The notes under the pieces: model-generated | Database searches by the model: none | What the model was told of the DNA's origin: nothing | What the model saw: the letters and a program-made list of their open reading frames with translations, nothing else | Made by a program: the position numbers and the translations under genes | From: Ectothiorhodospiraceae bacterium | GTDB lineage: Bacteria > Pseudomonadota > Gammaproteobacteria > Nitrococcales > Aquisalimonadaceae | Reading direction: 5' to 3' | Assembly (NCBI GenBank): GCA_020831885.1 | Contig: JAFIFU010000036.1 | Span: 1-36,473, forward strand | DNA length: 36,473 nucleotides | Part shown: piece after piece, positions 34,084 to 36,473 of the stretch | Layout of the letters: the number at the start of each line of letters is the position of its first letter | Position numbering within the stretch: the first letter of the stretch is position 1

Positions 34084-34213
34084 GGCAACTCCTGAGGATG
34101 CGGCTTGGTGGCTGGCAACATGGTGCCACAAGCGGTCGTGGTGGCAAGTACCGTCTCTGGTTGGGGTCAAGGCGGGCCGGTGGGACGGAGCGGAATCCGC
34201 AATGTGCGCCGGC

Positions 34214-35047
34214 CTATCTCAACCGATAGTAGGCCTGAACGAGCCGTTCGAACAGCGAGAACGGTATGACACGTCTTGTTCCGATCAGGAAGCGCTGGGA
34301 CGCGGAGCCGGTGGTGTAGCAGAATCGCGGGGACGGGTCGTTCATGATCTGCTCAAGGAGGTGGGCGATCCGCTCCGGGGACGGCCCACGGAGCTCGTCC
34401 TTCTCCGTTATGTCCAGGGCTGTATCGAATTGCCGACGGTATGGCGATTCATCCCCCGGCTGCACCTTCCGGCGGTGCGCCGTGAAACCGCTGCGGAAGT
34501 CGCCTGGCCGGATGAGCGCCACACGGATCCCGAAGGGCCTCACTTCCTGTCTCAGGGCCTGTGTCATGCCTTCAACGGCGAATTTGCTTGCACTGTAGAA
34601 GCCTTGGAAGGGAACCCCGAGCACGCCTGCCATTGAGCTCATGTTGACGATGTGTCCACCGCCCTGGGCCCGCATGAGCGGAATCGCCGCGCGACAGACG
34701 CGGGCGACTCCCATGAAGTTGGTATCGAGCTGGTCCCGGGCTTCGGAAGCCGGTGTTTCCTCCACCGGTCCTGCCAGACCATATCCCGCGTTGTTCACGA
34801 CGACGTCAATGCGGCCTTCCCGTTCTACGATGGTTTCCAGGGCCTGCTGAACCGATTGGTCCGAGCGCACATCCATTCGCAAGACCGGATACGCCTCCGG
34901 CCTGTCTCCCGTGCGTTGTCCGACCGCTTCCTCTGGGTCCGTTGCATGCCGACTGGTGCCGTAAACACGGTGCCCTTTGCCGTGGAGATAGGCTGCACAG
35001 GTCTTGCCGATGCCGGATGAGGCTCCCGAGATCAGGACAACGCGCAT
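34214..35047 (-). CDS. Short-chain dehydrogenase/reductase
   Basis: This 277-residue classical SDR enzyme has the NAD(P)-binding GASSGIG at 8-14, NNAG at 85-88, catalytic Ser138, and Tyr151-x3-Lys155 (FYSASKFAVEG). Arg33, after TS in TSRHA, suggests NADP preference. GGGAGG precedes the ATG. It resembles the oxidoreductases acting on hydrophobic alcohols or ketones, with an extended C-terminal part. The substrate is unknown. No operon partner is clear; the MBL-fold gene lies downstream on the same strand. Confidence 0.93.
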   Translation of the reverse strand: MRVVLISGASSGIGKTCAAYLHGKGHRVYGTSRHATDPEEAVGQRTGDRPEAYPVLRMDVRSDQSVQQALETIVEREGRIDVVVNNAGYGLAGPVEETPASEARDQLDTNFMGVARVCRAAIPLMRAQGGGHIVNMSSMAGVLGVPFQGFYSASKFAVEGMTQALRQEVRPFGIRVALIRPGDFRSGFTAHRRKVQPGDESPYRRQFDTALDITEKDELRGPSPERIAHLLEQIMNDPSPRFCYTTGSASQRFLIGTRRVIPFSLFERLVQAYYRLR

Positions 35048-35184
35048 GAATAGCCTCCCAATGGTTGGGTTTCAGGCACTCCGTGCCAGCGGCGCTTCTG
35101 CCCGGGGATGTTTCGCAGTTCCTGGATGGTGGCGTCTGTACGACCGGGCACCAACGGCCGCGGGTCCGAGATTGCTTTCCCAGA

Positions 35185-36252
35185 TTAGCCGAACTTGTAG
35201 AAGTCCGTGCTGTTCTTGGCCAGATACATGGCCTTGTCCGCCCGGTCCAGGATGTCGGCGATGTGCCGGTCGTCTCCGCTGAAAAGCGTGATGCCCATGC
35301 TGGAGTGAATGTCCAGGGACAGGGGTTCGCTCCCGTTCTCGAGCTGTACCGGGCGGTTGATGGTATCGACCACGCGCTGGGCCAGTTCGGCCGCAAGTGA
35401 TCCGGCTGCTTCCGGCGTGTCTCCCAGGTCTTCCAGCAGAACAACGAACTCATCGCCGCTGTAGCGGGCGGCGAGATCGGAGGAACGGATGGCATCACGA
35501 ATGCGCGCGGCGTATGCGCACAACAGGGCATCCCCACGCCGGTGACCGTAGGTATCGTTGACGTCCTTGAAGTTATCGATATCAAGGAAAAGCACGGCGC
35601 CATACTGCCCGGTGCGCGTGCTTCTGACCAGGGCGCGGTTCGCGCTGAGATCGAAATGATGCCGGTTCGGCAGCCGGGTCAATGTATCGAGTTTTGCCAG
35701 CTTGCTCATCCGGGCGGCGTCACGCTTCTCCAGGGCAAAGGAGATCACGTTGGCCACGGTCTGGATCAGGTCGATTTCCCCGGGCAGGAATTCCCGGTTT
35801 TCATGGACGGAGTCGTAACCGACGAAACCGGAAAGGGCGCCGTCGCTCCGCATCGGAACCGCAAGCAGCGATTTGATATCCTGCCGCTGAAGAATCCGCT
35901 TTTCCGGACGCCCGTCATCCAGCCGTTCCACATCCGGGATATACATCACGCCGCCGGAATCGAAGGCTTCCCACCAGTAGGCGGCGACCTCGATCGGAAC
36001 CTCCTGCAACTGCTCCCGCATCGGGCTGACGCCGTCGGCAACCCATTCATGGGTATTGTCGATGTAGTGCTCATCCCGGATCCGGAAGACATAGGTCCGG
36101 TCCGATTTCGTGAACTCCCCCAGTTTCGCCAGCCCCTTGCCGATCATGCGATCGAGTTCAACCTCCGGTGCCTGGAGGATGTCGTTGATGATATCGACGC
36201 TGAGCCGCAGACCTTCGGTGAGCCGGTCCAGTTTGCGTGATGCTTCGCTCAT
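35185..36252 (-). CDS. GAF-GGDEF diguanylate cyclase
   Basis: This 355-residue cytoplasmic enzyme has an N-terminal GAF sensor domain (about residues 30-175) and a GGDEF domain (about 185-350) that makes cyclic di-GMP from GTP. The active-site motif is SGDEF at 265-269, an accepted active variant. The product-inhibition I-site RxxD is intact as RSSD at 256-259, five residues before it. No membrane segment is present, so the signal is likely intracellular. The ribosome site is weak. Bare and full repeat elements sit directly upstream of its start. Confidence 0.95.
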   Translation of the reverse strand: MSEASRKLDRLTEGLRLSVDIINDILQAPEVELDRMIGKGLAKLGEFTKSDRTYVFRIRDEHYIDNTHEWVADGVSPMREQLQEVPIEVAAYWWEAFDSGGVMYIPDVERLDDGRPEKRILQRQDIKSLLAVPMRSDGALSGFVGYDSVHENREFLPGEIDLIQTVANVISFALEKRDAARMSKLAKLDTLTRLPNRHHFDLSANRALVRSTRTGQYGAVLFLDIDNFKDVNDTYGHRRGDALLCAYAARIRDAIRSSDLAARYSGDEFVVLLEDLGDTPEAAGSLAAELAQRVVDTINRPVQLENGSEPLSLDIHSSMGITLFSGDDRHIADILDRADKAMYLAKNSTDFYKFG

Positions 36253-36269
36253 CGTTGCACTAAGCCTTT

Positions 36270-36290
36270 AGGAAGCGATCAGCGCTTCCT
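36270..36290. repeat. Bare fold-back repeat hairpin
   Basis: AGGAAGC and GCTTCCT pair perfectly around GATCAGC, two element ends fused tail to tail. This is the shortest version of the family here and lies 18 bp upstream of the diguanylate cyclase start. Confidence 0.65.
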
Positions 36291-36309
36291 TCACGGGGGT
36301 AAGTCCATT

Positions 36310-36473
36310 AGGGAAACACTGATCTATTCCCATGGTGCTCTGGCTTAGCAGCGTGTTCGGGGGCAAGGCGCGGCTCGCAGGCAATGGCGAGCCCTTGGCA
36401 AGCGCCGCAACGCGGCAACCGGACACGCTGCTAAGCCCCGTAGGGCGGGCCATTCGCGCACGCTGAGCGGCGT
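36310..36473. repeat. Fold-back repeat, form B, second copy (B2), right end divergent or cut by the window
   Basis: It starts AGGGAAACACTGATCTATTC and follows the complement of B1 through the whole central region to the second internal arm (about 36440). After that the sequence no longer matches the B1 end. The internal arm pair reads GGCTTAGCAGCGTG / CACGCTGCTAAGCC, where B1 has GGCTTTGCAGCGTG / CACGCTGCAAAGCC: both strands of the stem changed together. Confidence 0.8.

Noticed and set aside
34275-34300. AGGAAGCGCTGGGA as another repeat end
   Set aside because: It lies inside the SDR coding region, encodes conserved-looking residues, and the match stops after AGGAAGCGCTG.

Overview
The window is 36.5 kb of dense, high-GC DNA from a bacterium, most likely a gammaproteobacterium. 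The grounds are short intergenic gaps, clear Shine-Dalgarno sites, a monomeric NADP isocitrate dehydrogenase and many TetR/LysR regulators. A halophilic or Ectothiorhodospiraceae-like host is a guess only. There is no rRNA, tRNA, CRISPR array, phage module or transposase in view.

Layout. 0-5.7 kb: the 3' end of a Crp/Fnr-type regulator, a nitronate monooxygenase, a repeat-rich gap, an AT-richer DUF1801 gene, an exported Ntn-hydrolase (choloylglycine hydrolase type), an exported alpha/beta hydrolase and a SAM methyltransferase. 5.9-12.6 kb: an acyl-CoA metabolism block with two acyl-CoA dehydrogenases, a PaaI-type thioesterase with its TetR regulator, an SRPBCC protein, a LysR regulator divergent from a thioesterase strikingly like fluoroacetyl-CoA thioesterase FlK, and a GNAT protein. 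13.1-21.6 kb: an unusual cluster of two paralogous CocE/NonD serine hydrolases, two different ATP-grasp ligases, an M20 amidohydrolase and a GNAT acetyltransferase. This is a plausible make-and-break set for an unknown amide or peptide-like compound. 21.8-28.3 kb: a CBS-domain protein, isocitrate dehydrogenase, then a three-gene operon (NTP/NDP-type transporter, Tat-type aldo/keto reductase, endonuclease V). 28.5-33.4 kb: three small regulator-target units: a methyltransferase with a LmrA/YxaF-type TetR, a WHG-type TetR with a siderophore-interacting flavoreductase, and an ECF41 sigma factor with a carboxymuconolactone decarboxylase-family gene. 33.4-36.3 kb: a metallo-beta-lactamase-fold hydrolase, an SDR oxidoreductase and a GAF-GGDEF diguanylate cyclase.

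The most unusual feature is a family of interspersed fold-back repeats, with about 14 full or partial copies. All share ends like AGGAAGCACTGA, but they occur as a ~173-bp form (B), a 270-326-bp two-armed form (A), a mixed half-element (C), bare 21-47-bp hairpins and single ends. Copies are nested, arms show paired (compensatory) changes, and ends sit exactly on stop codons, encode the last residues of a GNAT protein, or provide a ribosome binding site. They look like non-autonomous (MITE-like) elements under structural selection.

The second strong signal is in the gap between the ECF41 sigma gene and its carboxymuconolactone decarboxylase neighbour. It holds two divergent, exact-spacing ECF41-type promoters.
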